DNA of 64,000 nt from Nitrosospira sp. Nsp14. GTDB taxonomy: Bacteria; Pseudomonadota; Gammaproteobacteria; Burkholderiales; Nitrosomonadaceae. Where the stretch lies: positions 124,001-188,000 of the forward strand of contig NZ_FOPV01000001.1 of the NCBI RefSeq assembly GCF_900113575.1, in the 5' to 3' direction. A model generated the notes under the pieces. It had not been told where the DNA came from. It did no database searches and was given only the letters and a program-made list of their open reading frames with translations. The position numbers and the translations under genes are program-made. Below, piece by piece: positions 47,488 through 55,937 of this stretch; the stretch's first letter is position 1, and each line of letters opens with the position of its first letter.

Positions 47488-48144
47488 ATGGACGAAGCGA
47501 AAACCGAAACCGGAACACTGCCAGTAGATGTATGCGTGCAGCATGCGCGCGACATACTCGCGTCCCAGCTTCCGCAACTTAAGGATAAGGGCTATGATTT
47601 TGCCCCACCCTTCAGGCAAATGACCATCCAGCTCTACCTATTGGGGGTGATGTGGAGATGCGGCGAGAACCTCCATTTGCCAATTGATGCTCGCGACCAC
47701 GCGTTTCATGCGCTTCAGTCAATGCTCATCAGCGACGGCATGTCCAAAAAGGAGGCGGGAAAGCGGATTGCATTTCTGAGTAGTATGTCAAAAGTCGAAG
47801 GCGGGGCAGATACGCTCGCAGTAGCGGTGGGCTACGAGGCGACCTTGAATGACAACAGTATGGTATCCGTATTCGAAGAGTACAGGCATGAGACGAAGGT
47901 TTCGGGCGCGTTATGGCGCCTTTTTGAACGTGGCAAGAAGATCATGTTTATTGGAGGGGCAGCGGCAGCCGTCGTCACGATCTGGGCAGTCACGATCTTT
48001 CTTCCGAAAACCGAGGGCATCGACATCCTTGCAGCAGGACTGATAGCGGCCGCTCTGGTTGTCATTCCGACATTTCTAATTGGATTGCTGATTTATCGCT
48101 TGAAGATAAAAAAAACGAACCCGCCCGCCTCGTCGCCCTTGTAA
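47488..48144 (+). CDS. Hypothetical protein with two C-terminal membrane helices
   Basis: I do not recognise this 218-residue protein. Residues 1-145 are soluble and helical, with W-R-C-G-E-N-L-H-L-P-I-D-A-R-D-H-A-F and a D-G-M-S-K-K-E-A-G-K-R segment that resembles a small helical regulator fold. Residues about 152-173 and 180-205 are two membrane helices, and the tail is Lys-rich. Codon use resembles the neighbours. It stands alone between an FAD reductase (opposite strand) and folD. Confidence 0.75.
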   Translation: MDEAKTETGTLPVDVCVQHARDILASQLPQLKDKGYDFAPPFRQMTIQLYLLGVMWRCGENLHLPIDARDHAFHALQSMLISDGMSKKEAGKRIAFLSSMSKVEGGADTLAVAVGYEATLNDNSMVSVFEEYRHETKVSGALWRLFERGKKIMFIGGAAAAVVTIWAVTIFLPKTEGIDILAAGLIAAALVVIPTFLIGLLIYRLKIKKTNPPASSPL

Positions 48145-48301
48145 CCAGGCAACGACCGTGCGCCACATTAACCGCACCACCCCGAGGAGGGTACCCACAC
48201 CTCTAGCAATGTTCACTCCCGTTGGGAAATTGATTACACGTTGCGCCGCGGGTGGGGCTTACTCCTGCGGCGTGAGGGGAGAAAGCTGGAGCCGGACAAC
48301 G

Positions 48302-48307
48302 TATAAT
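48302..48307 (+). promoter_or_regulatory. Candidate -10 box upstream of folD
   Basis: TATAAT at 48302-48307 lies about 45 bases before the folD ATG in a 208-base gap that otherwise shows nothing. No good -35 box is seen 16-18 bases upstream. Confidence 0.35.
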
Positions 48308-48352
48308 TATCCGTTTTGTTTTTCAAGGGTGTCGGCCCAGGCCTGATAAACA

Positions 48353-49210
48353 ATGACTGCGAAAATCATGGATGGCAACCTGCTCGCCAGAGAAATGCGG
48401 GCCGCGTGGAAGGGTCGCGCGCAACATTTAGCGGAGCAAGGCAGTCAGCCAGGCTTGGCGGTGATCATTGCCGGTAACGATCCGGCTTCCCGTATATACG
48501 TACGCAACAAGGCCAAGGCCTGCGTCGAAACCGGGATATATTCGGAAATACATGAGTTTTCGGAGAATGTGAGCCAGGATGAAGTCATCCGACGCATTCA
48601 GGAGCTAAACGAAAACCTGCGGATCAATGGCATTCTGGTGCAATTGCCGCTGCCGCCGCACTTCGAAAACGACAAGGTGTTCGCGTCTATTGCGGTAGAA
48701 AAGGATGTGGATGGGTTCCATCCTTATAACGTGGGCGCGCTTGCAACCGGCAACGCCATTTTTCCGCCATGCACCCCTCATGGCGTGATGCACATGCTGG
48801 AGAAATACGGTATTCCAGTCGAGGGGCAGCACGCGGTAGTGGTGGGACGCAGCAATATAGTCGGCAAGCCAATGGCGTTGATGCTCTTGCAAAAAAGCGC
48901 GACCGTCACCATCTGCACATCCAAAACACGTGACCTGGCCGAACATACACGCCGTGCAGACATCCTGGTGGTTGCGGCAGGAAAGCCGCGCATGATTAGC
49001 GCCGCGATGATCAAGGCAGGCGCGGCGGTGATCGATGTGGGTATCAATCGCCTTCCCGACGGCAGCCTCACGGGCGACGTAGACTTCGATTCCGTCAAGG
49101 AGAAAGCAGGATACATTACCCCGGTTCCGGGCGGGGTAGGGCCGATGACAATTACCATGTTACTCTGCAACACCATCGAGGCCGCGGAACGCGCTCAAAC
49201 ACAGTGTTAG
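48353..49210 (+). CDS. folD: Methylenetetrahydrofolate dehydrogenase/cyclohydrolase
   Basis: A 285-residue bifunctional folate enzyme that interconverts methylene-, methenyl- and formyl-THF. Signatures include Y-V-R-N-K-A-K-A-C with the catalytic Lys, the substrate loop V-Q-L-P-L-P, the NADP site G-R-S-N-I-V-G-K-P and V-P-G-G-V-G-P-M-T. It provides one-carbon units to MetF and purine synthesis. aceE follows 62 bases later. Confidence 0.97.
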   Translation: MTAKIMDGNLLAREMRAAWKGRAQHLAEQGSQPGLAVIIAGNDPASRIYVRNKAKACVETGIYSEIHEFSENVSQDEVIRRIQELNENLRINGILVQLPLPPHFENDKVFASIAVEKDVDGFHPYNVGALATGNAIFPPCTPHGVMHMLEKYGIPVEGQHAVVVGRSNIVGKPMALMLLQKSATVTICTSKTRDLAEHTRRADILVVAAGKPRMISAAMIKAGAAVIDVGINRLPDGSLTGDVDFDSVKEKAGYITPVPGGVGPMTITMLLCNTIEAAERAQTQC

Positions 49211-49230
49211 CCGCAGCGCTGCAGGCTAAC
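49206..49230 (+). other. Strong hairpin at the folD stop
   Basis: GTTAGCC (49206-49212) pairs with GGCTAAC (49224-49230), and the inner GCAGCGCTGC is itself palindromic. The folD TAG lies in the stem. There is no T run, so it is probably not a simple terminator; it may be a pause, processing or stabilising structure between folD and aceE. Confidence 0.5.
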
Positions 49231-49272
49231 GGGCGACCCAGGCACGTTTACAACATTCCGAGAATATGAAAC

Positions 49273-51942
49273 ATGGAACCCTTACCCGATATAGACCCTT
49301 CTGAAACCCAGGAATGGCTGGATGCGCTGGACTCCGTGCTGACCAACGAGGGAACGGAACGAGCGCATTATTTGCTCGAAAGGCTGGTTGAAAAAGCGCG
49401 CCGTTCGGGCGCGTACCTTCCCTATAGTGCGACCACGGCTTATATCAATACCATACCCCCGGGGAAAGAAGAGCGCTCGCCCGGAAATCATGCACTTGAG
49501 CACCGCATTCGGTCTTATGTGCGGTGGAATTCCATGGCAATGGTTCTACGCGCGAACAAAAACTCCAACGTTGGCGGGCATATCGCGAGCTTTGCATCTG
49601 CCGCGACGCTTTATGATGTGGGTTATAACCACTTCTGGCAGGCAACCTCGGAGGACCGTGGAGGCGATTTGGTATATGCCCAGGGGCATTCCTCCCCCGG
49701 ACTTTATGCCTATGCTTTTCTACTGGGAGAGCTGACGGAGGAACAACTCAATAATTTCCGCCAGGAGGTCGAGGGCAAAGGCTTGTCGTCGTATCCCCAT
49801 CCCTGGCTGATGCCGGACTTTTGGCAATTTCCCACGGTATCAATGGGCCTGGGCCCCTTGATGGCAATTTACCAAGCGCGTTTCATGAAGTATTTGGACA
49901 GCCGGGGTCTCGTAAAAACTCAGGGGCGCAAGGTTTGGGCCTTCATGGGAGACGGGGAAATGGACGAACCGGAGTCGATGGGGGCCATCTCGCTGGCCTC
50001 GCGCGAGAACCTGGACAACCTTATTTTTGTCGTCAACTGCAACCTTCAACGCCTCGACGGGCCGGTTCGTGGCAATGGCAAGATTATCCAGGAACTGGAA
50101 GCTGCCTTTCGTGGTGCTGGCTGGAACGTCATCAAGGTCATATGGGGCTCGTACTGGGATCCGCTGCTCGCAAAGGACACCAAGGGATTGCTACAGCAAC
50201 GCATGATGGAGTGCGTCGATGGCGAATACCAGACTTTCAAGTCGAGAGACGGCGCATATGTTCGCGAGCACTTCTTCGGCAAATATCCGGAGCTGTTGGA
50301 AATGGTTGCCAACATGTCCGACGATGACATTTGGCGACTGAACCGGGGTGGGCACGATCCGCACAAGGTGTATGCTGCTTATTCGGCTGCCTCAAAGCAT
50401 AAGGGACAGCCTACTGTAATCCTTGCCAAAACGATCAAGGGCTATGGCATGGGCGAGGCAGGAGAGGCCCAGAACATTACCCATCAGCAGAAGAAGATGG
50501 GCACCACTTCTCTTAAAGCTTTTCGGGATCGCTTCGGCCTGCCAATCGCGGACGACATCATCGATGACATACCCTATTTGACATTCGACAAGGATTCTCC
50601 TGAATCCGTGTACATGCACCAGCGACGGCAGGCGCTGGGAGGATTTCTCCATCGCCGCCGGCGTTCGGCCGACGCCTTGCAAATACCGCCACTATCAGCC
50701 TTCGAGACATTACTCAAGGCCAGCGGCGAGGGCCGGGAATCTTCCACCACCATGGCGTTCGTGCGCATACTGAATGTACTGGTGAAAGACAAGAACATCG
50801 GTAAGCGGGTGGTGCCCATCGTTGCGGATGAGTCGCGCACCTTCGGCATGGAAGGCATGTTTCGCCAGTTGGGCATCTGGTCTTCGACGGGGCAACTTTA
50901 TACGCCGCAAGATGCCGATCAACTGATGTATTACAAGGAGGACAAGAACGGCCAAATCCTGCAGGAGGGCATTAACGAGGCGGGTGCCATGTCTTCATGG
51001 ATGGCTGCCGCAAGTGCTTACAGCACGCATGGTGTGCAAATGATCCCGTTTTATATTTTTTACTCCATGTTTGGTTTCCAGCGCGTGGGGGATTTGGCTT
51101 GGGCGGCGGGCGATATGCGCTGCCGCGGCTTCTTACTGGGAGGGACGGCGGGGCGCACCACCCTGAACGGGGAAGGATTGCAGCATGAGGACGGTCATAG
51201 CCATCTAATCGCCTCCACAATTCCTAACTGCATTTCCTACGATCCTACGTTTGCATACGAGCTCGCTGTAATTATCCGGGACGGCCTGCGGCGCATGTAT
51301 GAGGTCCAGGAGGATATTTATTATTACATCACGGTCATGAACGAAAACTATCCTCATCCGGAAATGCCGGCAGGCGCTGAGGAGGGCATACTGAAGGGGA
51401 TGTATCTGTTCCAAGAGGGTAGCGCGTCGGATAAGACGGATGCCAGCCTCAGAGTTCAGCTGCTCGGTTCGGGCACTATTTTGCGTGAGGTGATCGCCGC
51501 GGCAGAGATTCTGGAGAAGGAATACGGCGTTACAGCCGATATCTGGAGCGTCACCAGCTTTAACGAATTGAGACGGGAAGCATTAGATGCAGCTCGCTGG
51601 AACTTGCTGCATCCGGCAGAACCGGCGAGGTTGTCATATGTGGGCACCTGCCTGACAGACAGACCAGGTCCGGTGGTGGCCGCTACGGACTATATGAAGG
51701 TATTCGCCGACCAGATACGCGAGTTTGTGCCCGGAAGATATAAAGTCCTGGGTACAGACGGCTTCGGGCGTTCGGACACGCGGCCACGGTTGCGGCGGTT
51801 TTTTGAGGTTGATCGCTATTACGTCGCTTTGGCCGCGCTTAAAGCCCTGGCCGAAGAAGGCAGCATTACTGCTGGGGTGGTGGACCAGGCGATAGCGAAG
51901 TTTGGCATTGACCCGGATAAACCCAACCCGGTGACGGTGTAA
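49273..51942 (+). CDS. aceE: Pyruvate dehydrogenase E1 component (homodimeric)
   Basis: An 889-residue thiamine diphosphate enzyme that decarboxylates pyruvate and acetylates the lipoyl group of E2. The ThDP-binding region begins G-D-G-E-M-D-E-P-E-S and continues to N-C-N-L-Q-R-L-D-G-P-V. The active-site loop and C-terminal domain are complete (G-R-T-T-L-N-G-E-G-L-Q-H-E-D-G-H-S). Length is standard for the AceE type. aceF follows after 225 bases, in which I see no gene. Confidence 0.97.
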   Translation: MEPLPDIDPSETQEWLDALDSVLTNEGTERAHYLLERLVEKARRSGAYLPYSATTAYINTIPPGKEERSPGNHALEHRIRSYVRWNSMAMVLRANKNSNVGGHIASFASAATLYDVGYNHFWQATSEDRGGDLVYAQGHSSPGLYAYAFLLGELTEEQLNNFRQEVEGKGLSSYPHPWLMPDFWQFPTVSMGLGPLMAIYQARFMKYLDSRGLVKTQGRKVWAFMGDGEMDEPESMGAISLASRENLDNLIFVVNCNLQRLDGPVRGNGKIIQELEAAFRGAGWNVIKVIWGSYWDPLLAKDTKGLLQQRMMECVDGEYQTFKSRDGAYVREHFFGKYPELLEMVANMSDDDIWRLNRGGHDPHKVYAAYSAASKHKGQPTVILAKTIKGYGMGEAGEAQNITHQQKKMGTTSLKAFRDRFGLPIADDIIDDIPYLTFDKDSPESVYMHQRRQALGGFLHRRRRSADALQIPPLSAFETLLKASGEGRESSTTMAFVRILNVLVKDKNIGKRVVPIVADESRTFGMEGMFRQLGIWSSTGQLYTPQDADQLMYYKEDKNGQILQEGINEAGAMSSWMAAASAYSTHGVQMIPFYIFYSMFGFQRVGDLAWAAGDMRCRGFLLGGTAGRTTLNGEGLQHEDGHSHLIASTIPNCISYDPTFAYELAVIIRDGLRRMYEVQEDIYYYITVMNENYPHPEMPAGAEEGILKGMYLFQEGSASDKTDASLRVQLLGSGTILREVIAAAEILEKEYGVTADIWSVTSFNELRREALDAARWNLLHPAEPARLSYVGTCLTDRPGPVVAATDYMKVFADQIREFVPGRYKVLGTDGFGRSDTRPRLRRFFEVDRYYVALAALKALAEEGSITAGVVDQAIAKFGIDPDKPNPVTV

Positions 51943-52167
51943 CGTTATCAGCGGGAACGCAAATACGTCTGCTGTTGCAGGTCCTACCTGTGTATTGATA
52001 TGCGAGCGCGCGGATACGTAACTATTACACCGCGCCGCGGCGCCGGTGGCGGACAAAGAGATAAGCGACTGGCGGATATATCCGCGAAGCCATCTTCTTG
52101 GCTCGCAGCCCAGGATCTCACGGGTCGGAATTGGAGAGCATCGTAAACAGAGTCAAGGGGGAAAGGC

Positions 52168-53565
52168 GTGGCAGAAACCAAACGGGTGTTAATTCCGGAT
52201 ATTGGCGACTTTAAAGACGTTCCGGTGATTGAAGTATTGGTAAAGGCCGGCGATAAGGTGAAGGCGGAAGATTCCTTGATCGTGCTTGAATCAGACAAGG
52301 CGACCATCGAGGTGCCCTCACCCTTTTCCGGCGTCGTCAAAGACGTATCGGTGAAGGTGGACGACAAGGTTTCCGAAGGTACGCCAGTTTTGGAAATGGA
52401 AGTCTCGGCTACGGACAGCGCCGCATCGGCCGAACCTTCGGTTAAAGCCCAAGTTCCGTCGCCGCCCGAAGCCCAGCCCCAAGCCCAAGCCCAACTCCAG
52501 CCCCAAGCCCAACCCCAGCCCCAGCAAATCATGGACGCGGCCGCGGCCGAGAACTCCCGCCCCGCTCCAGGTCCGATCGCCGAGGTTTCTGATTCCGCTT
52601 TGGCTCTATCCCCTCTCCGCCAGCCGGAATCCAAGATCCCGCCGCCGGACGAAGCCATGTTTGCAAAGGCACACGCCGGTCCCGCCGTGCGACGCCTCGC
52701 GCGCGAACTGGGGGTAAACCTTGGCCTGGTCAAAGGTACCGGGACGAAACAGCGGATACTAAAGGAAGACGTACAGGCTTACGTCAAAGCAGAACTTGCG
52801 CGGCCACGAGGTGGCGCTGGGTTGGAGCTTAATCTGCTGCCGTGGCCCGACGTCGATTTCGCCAAATTCGGGCGCGTGGAGTTGCGGCCGCTGTCGCGGA
52901 TTAAAAAAATAGCTGGGGCCAATTTACACCGTAACTGGGTAATGATCCCGCACGTTACGCAATTTGATGAGGCCGACATAACCGAGTTGGAAGCATTACG
53001 CAAGGAATCCAACGAGTCGACGAAGGAAGAAGGGGTAAAAGTAACGATACTTGCGTTTTTGATGCGGGCAGTAGTAGCCGTATTGAAAAAATTTCCCGAG
53101 TTCAACGCTTCGCTCGCCGGTGATGGGGAAAATCTGGTGGTCAAGAATTACTACCATCTCGGATTCGCGGTAGATACCCCGCACGGATTGGTGGTGCCCG
53201 TGATTCGGGAAGTGGATCAAAAAGGGGTGATTGCGATTGCAAAGGAAATGGCCGACCTTGCAGTGCTGGCCCGTGAGGGCAAGCTGAAGCCAGCCGATAT
53301 GCAGGGGGCGAGCTTTACTATTTCGAGTCTCGGCGGCATAGGCGGCACGGCATTCACGCCCATCATAAACGCACCCGAAGTTGCCATTCTGGGAGTGTCT
53401 CGCAGCAGCATGAGGCCCGTCTATCATGATGGGCATTTTGTCCCCCGCTTGATGCTGCCGTTATCCCTGTCTTATGATCACCGCGTGATTGACGGTGCAA
53501 CCGCCGCACGCTTCACATCTCACTTGGTCGAGGTTCTCGCGGACATGCGGCGAGTCCTGCTGTGA
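52168..53565 (+). CDS. aceF: Pyruvate dehydrogenase E2 (dihydrolipoamide acetyltransferase)
   Basis: A 465-residue E2. One lipoyl domain (residues 1-75) has the modified Lys in E-S-D-K-A-T-I-E-V-P. An Ala/Pro/Gln-rich linker follows, then the E1/E3-binding domain (about 170-210, A-V-R-R-L-A-R-E-L-G-V). The catalytic acetyltransferase domain has the terminal S-Y-D-H-R-V-I-D-G-A. The GTG start at 52168 has AGGGGGA upstream. No E3 (lpd) gene follows in the window; nadD is next. Confidence 0.97.
   Translation: MAETKRVLIPDIGDFKDVPVIEVLVKAGDKVKAEDSLIVLESDKATIEVPSPFSGVVKDVSVKVDDKVSEGTPVLEMEVSATDSAASAEPSVKAQVPSPPEAQPQAQAQLQPQAQPQPQQIMDAAAAENSRPAPGPIAEVSDSALALSPLRQPESKIPPPDEAMFAKAHAGPAVRRLARELGVNLGLVKGTGTKQRILKEDVQAYVKAELARPRGGAGLELNLLPWPDVDFAKFGRVELRPLSRIKKIAGANLHRNWVMIPHVTQFDEADITELEALRKESNESTKEEGVKVTILAFLMRAVVAVLKKFPEFNASLAGDGENLVVKNYYHLGFAVDTPHGLVVPVIREVDQKGVIAIAKEMADLAVLAREGKLKPADMQGASFTISSLGGIGGTAFTPIINAPEVAILGVSRSSMRPVYHDGHFVPRLMLPLSLSYDHRVIDGATAARFTSHLVEVLADMRRVLL
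52468..52525 (+). repeat. Low-complexity repeat encoding the E2 linker
   Basis: Imperfect repeats of about six bases (CCCAAG/CCCCAG-like) encode alternating Ala/Pro-Gln in the flexible linker after the lipoyl domain. Such tracts can change length by slippage without shifting the frame when units of three or six bases are gained or lost. Confidence 0.7.
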
Positions 53566-53620
53566 TCTTCAACTATACTGGAGGAGGCCACGCGCTCCCG
53601 TTCCACCGCTTCCCCTTCAT

Positions 53621-54298
53621 ATGGTAATGCGTAACAGTGGACGTCCACTTCTCGGGATTTTTGGTGGAACCTTTGATCCTATTCACTACGGTCATTTACG
53701 GGTAGCCGAAGAAATTGGCGAAATGGCCGACTTGCGGGAAGTGCGCGTTATCCCTGCCGGGATGCCCCGTTTGCGCGCCGATCCCGTCGCATCCCTTCAT
53801 CATCGAGTGGCGATGGTTCATCTGGCGACTGAGAATAACCCCAGATTCAAGCTGGACGACCGTGAAATTCGACGGCACGGCATAAGCCGGACCGTGGATT
53901 CGCTAAGAGAAATCAGGCAGGAGCTGGACGGGGTGGCGCTGTGTGTCATTACGGGTGCTGACGCGTTCATTAAACTTGCTGAGTGGCACAGTTGGCGCGA
54001 ACTTTTCCAGCTATGCCATTTCATTGTTGCGGCCCGCCCGGGCCACGCGCTGACGATAAGCCGCGATGACCTGCCCCGGGAGTTAAAGGACGAGTGCGCC
54101 GGACGGTGGGTTAGCAGCGCAGAGGGTCTCAAGCAGATTTCCAGTGGACTGATTTTTATAGCTCCGACCACCTTGCTGGATATTTCTGCCACAAACATAC
54201 GTGCCCGTGTGGCTGCCGGAAAAAGTCTTCGTTATCTGGTTCCCGACGCCGTTCTAAATTATATTGCGACCAACCACTTGTATTCGGGAGAATTATGA
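53621..54298 (+). CDS. nadD: Nicotinate-nucleotide adenylyltransferase
   Basis: A 225-residue enzyme that makes deamido-NAD from nicotinate mononucleotide and ATP. The nucleotidyltransferase motif G-G-T-F-D-P-I-H-Y-G-H is at residues 15-25 and the C-terminal I-S-A-T-N-I-R motif is present. A long open frame upstream (from 53489) overlaps aceF and is not conserved; ATG 53621 or 53627 are both possible. Its TGA overlaps the rsfS ATG. Confidence 0.95.
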   Translation: MVMRNSGRPLLGIFGGTFDPIHYGHLRVAEEIGEMADLREVRVIPAGMPRLRADPVASLHHRVAMVHLATENNPRFKLDDREIRRHGISRTVDSLREIRQELDGVALCVITGADAFIKLAEWHSWRELFQLCHFIVAARPGHALTISRDDLPRELKDECAGRWVSSAEGLKQISSGLIFIAPTTLLDISATNIRARVAAGKSLRYLVPDAVLNYIATNHLYSGEL

Positions 54299-54768
54299 CG
54301 CTTGCCAAACTCGTGAAAACTATTGTGGCTGCGCTTGAAGAAATCAAGGCGCGAGATGTTGAAGTGTTGGACGTGAGGAAGATATCTACGCTATTCGATC
54401 GGATGATTATCGCGAGCGGAGATTCTACCCGCCAGACGAAGGCGATTGCGAATAACGTGGCCGAAAAGGTCAAGGCCGCCGGAGGTTCGGTTTATGGCAT
54501 AGAAGGGGAAGAAACCGGCGAGTGGATTCTTGTCGACCTGGGAGATGTGCTGGTGCATGTCATGCAAAGTGCCGCCCGCGCGCACTACAACCTGGAAGAA
54601 CTGTGGGCGGAGGCGAAAAAAATAAAACGCGCCACGGCGTCCGCTCCAGGCGGCATAAGTTCGGTATCGGCCTCGGGCGAGCGTAGCAAAGCTCCAGCTC
54701 AAGCCGGACCCAAGTCAAAAATGAGCAAAACCGCTGGATCTCAATTGGATCTCGGTGGAGAAGACTGA
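54295..54768 (+). CDS. rsfS: Ribosome silencing factor
   Basis: A 157-residue protein binding ribosomal protein uL14 and blocking subunit joining under starvation. The core (residues 1-110) has A-R-D-V-E-V-L-D-V and D-L-G-D-V-L-V-H-V-M. A 40-residue Ser/Ala/Lys-rich tail goes beyond the usual 105-120 residues. It is coupled to nadD through an ATGA overlap and is 12 bases before rlmH. Confidence 0.95.
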   Translation: MTLAKLVKTIVAALEEIKARDVEVLDVRKISTLFDRMIIASGDSTRQTKAIANNVAEKVKAAGGSVYGIEGEETGEWILVDLGDVLVHVMQSAARAHYNLEELWAEAKKIKRATASAPGGISSVSASGERSKAPAQAGPKSKMSKTAGSQLDLGGED

Positions 54769-54780
54769 CTTAGTTATGCC

Positions 54781-55251
54781 ATGAAGTTCATCATTTGCAC
54801 GGTTGGACACAGAATGCAGCCCTGGGTCGCAGCCGCGTTTGAGGAATACGCCAAGCGGATGCCTCATGAGGCTGGGATTGAATTGGTCGAAATCAAGCCT
54901 GAGAAGCGGGGAAACGGTAAAACTGCAGCGCAATTGCTGGTGGCGGAAGGTGCCCGTATCCGGGCGGCGATACCCCCGCGATGTCGAGTCGTGGCAATGG
55001 ATGAACGCGGCAGCCAGTGGACGACCAGCATGCTGGCCGATTCCATTGTCAAGTGGATGACGAACGGCAGTGACACGGCATTTATCATCGGTGGCGCGGA
55101 TGGGCTGGATCCCAGCATCAAGCGTTCCGCTGACGAAGTTTTGGCATTGTCGGCCCTGACGCTCCCGCATGGGTTCGTGCGTGTACTGCTGGCGGAACAA
55201 CTATATCGAGCCGTGTCGCTTATCAAAGGTCATCCTTATCATCGGGCATAG
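54781..55251 (+). CDS. rlmH: 23S rRNA pseudouridine-1915 N3-methyltransferase
   Basis: A 156-residue SPOUT methyltransferase. The trefoil-knot region has D-E-R-G-S-Q-W-T-T and F-I-I-G-G-A-D-G-L, and the C-terminus L-A-E-Q-L-Y-R-A-x-S-L-I-x-G-H-P-Y-H-R is diagnostic. It uses SAM to modify helix 69 of 23S rRNA. Confidence 0.97.
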   Translation: MKFIICTVGHRMQPWVAAAFEEYAKRMPHEAGIELVEIKPEKRGNGKTAAQLLVAEGARIRAAIPPRCRVVAMDERGSQWTTSMLADSIVKWMTNGSDTAFIIGGADGLDPSIKRSADEVLALSALTLPHGFVRVLLAEQLYRAVSLIKGHPYHRA

Positions 55252-55298
55252 AACGACTGCCCGGACTTCCTGAAGGAATCTGGAGATCGTCACGCTTC

Positions 55299-55912
55299 GT
55301 GAAAATTGCATTTACCTCGCTTCTCGCAGTCCGCGGCGGCAGCAGTTGTTATCGCAGATTGGCGTCGATTTCGAGGTTTTATCGCTGCGCGAAGCTTCGC
55401 CCCGGGTTGCGGATGTGGATGAAAAGCCGCTGCCGGATGAACTTCCGTTGGACTACGCCCGACGTATTGCACGCTTAAAGGCTGAAATGGGTCGGCTCCG
55501 GCTGCTCGAGCGCGGTTTGCGCGACCTTCCGCTGTTAGCGGCGGACACGGCGGTAGCGCTGGGCAAGCGTATTCTCGGGAAGCCGGTTGATTGCGCGCAT
55601 GCAAAGGAAATGCTGGAGGCGCTTTCCGGGCAGACCCACCACGTGTTAACCGCGATTGCGGTGGCTGCCCAGATCGGCATACAAGTGCGTGTCTCCACAA
55701 CCATGGTTCGGTTCCGCCATATCAGCGAACGTGAAATTCGCGCATATCTCGCACACGGCGAGGCGCAAGACAAGGCAGGTGCCTACGCAATTCAAGGACG
55801 TGCGGCAGTTTTTGTATCCGCTATTTCGGGCAGCTACAGTGGCGTGGTGGGGCTGCCGCTATACGAGACCGCACAGTTGCTGGAAGAGTATGAAATATCG
55901 CTTTTTACCTGA
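55299..55912 (+). CDS. maf: Maf family nucleotide pyrophosphatase, frame broken near the start
   Basis: The body (from 55310) reads I-Y-L-A-S-R-S-P-R-R-Q-Q-L-L, then P-L-L-A-A-D-T-A-V and I-S-G-S-Y-S-G-V-V-G-L-P, the Maf pyrophosphatase signatures. No ATG, GTG or TTG is available in frame before the conserved A-S-R-S-P-R-R; the first is TTG 55346 inside it. A GTG at 55299 followed by A4 would enter the right frame if the run were A5 (M-K-N-C-I-Y-L-A-S-R). Either one A is missing from the sequence, or a rare start (ATT 55310) is used. If neither, it is a pseudogene. Confidence 0.8.
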
Positions 55913-55937
55913 AATGTATTAGTACCCGGCTATCGTT

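Noticed and set aside
51984-52733. 249-codon minus-strand frame opposite aceF
   Set aside because: Low-complexity translation of the aceF linker and lipoyl region in the wrong strand.
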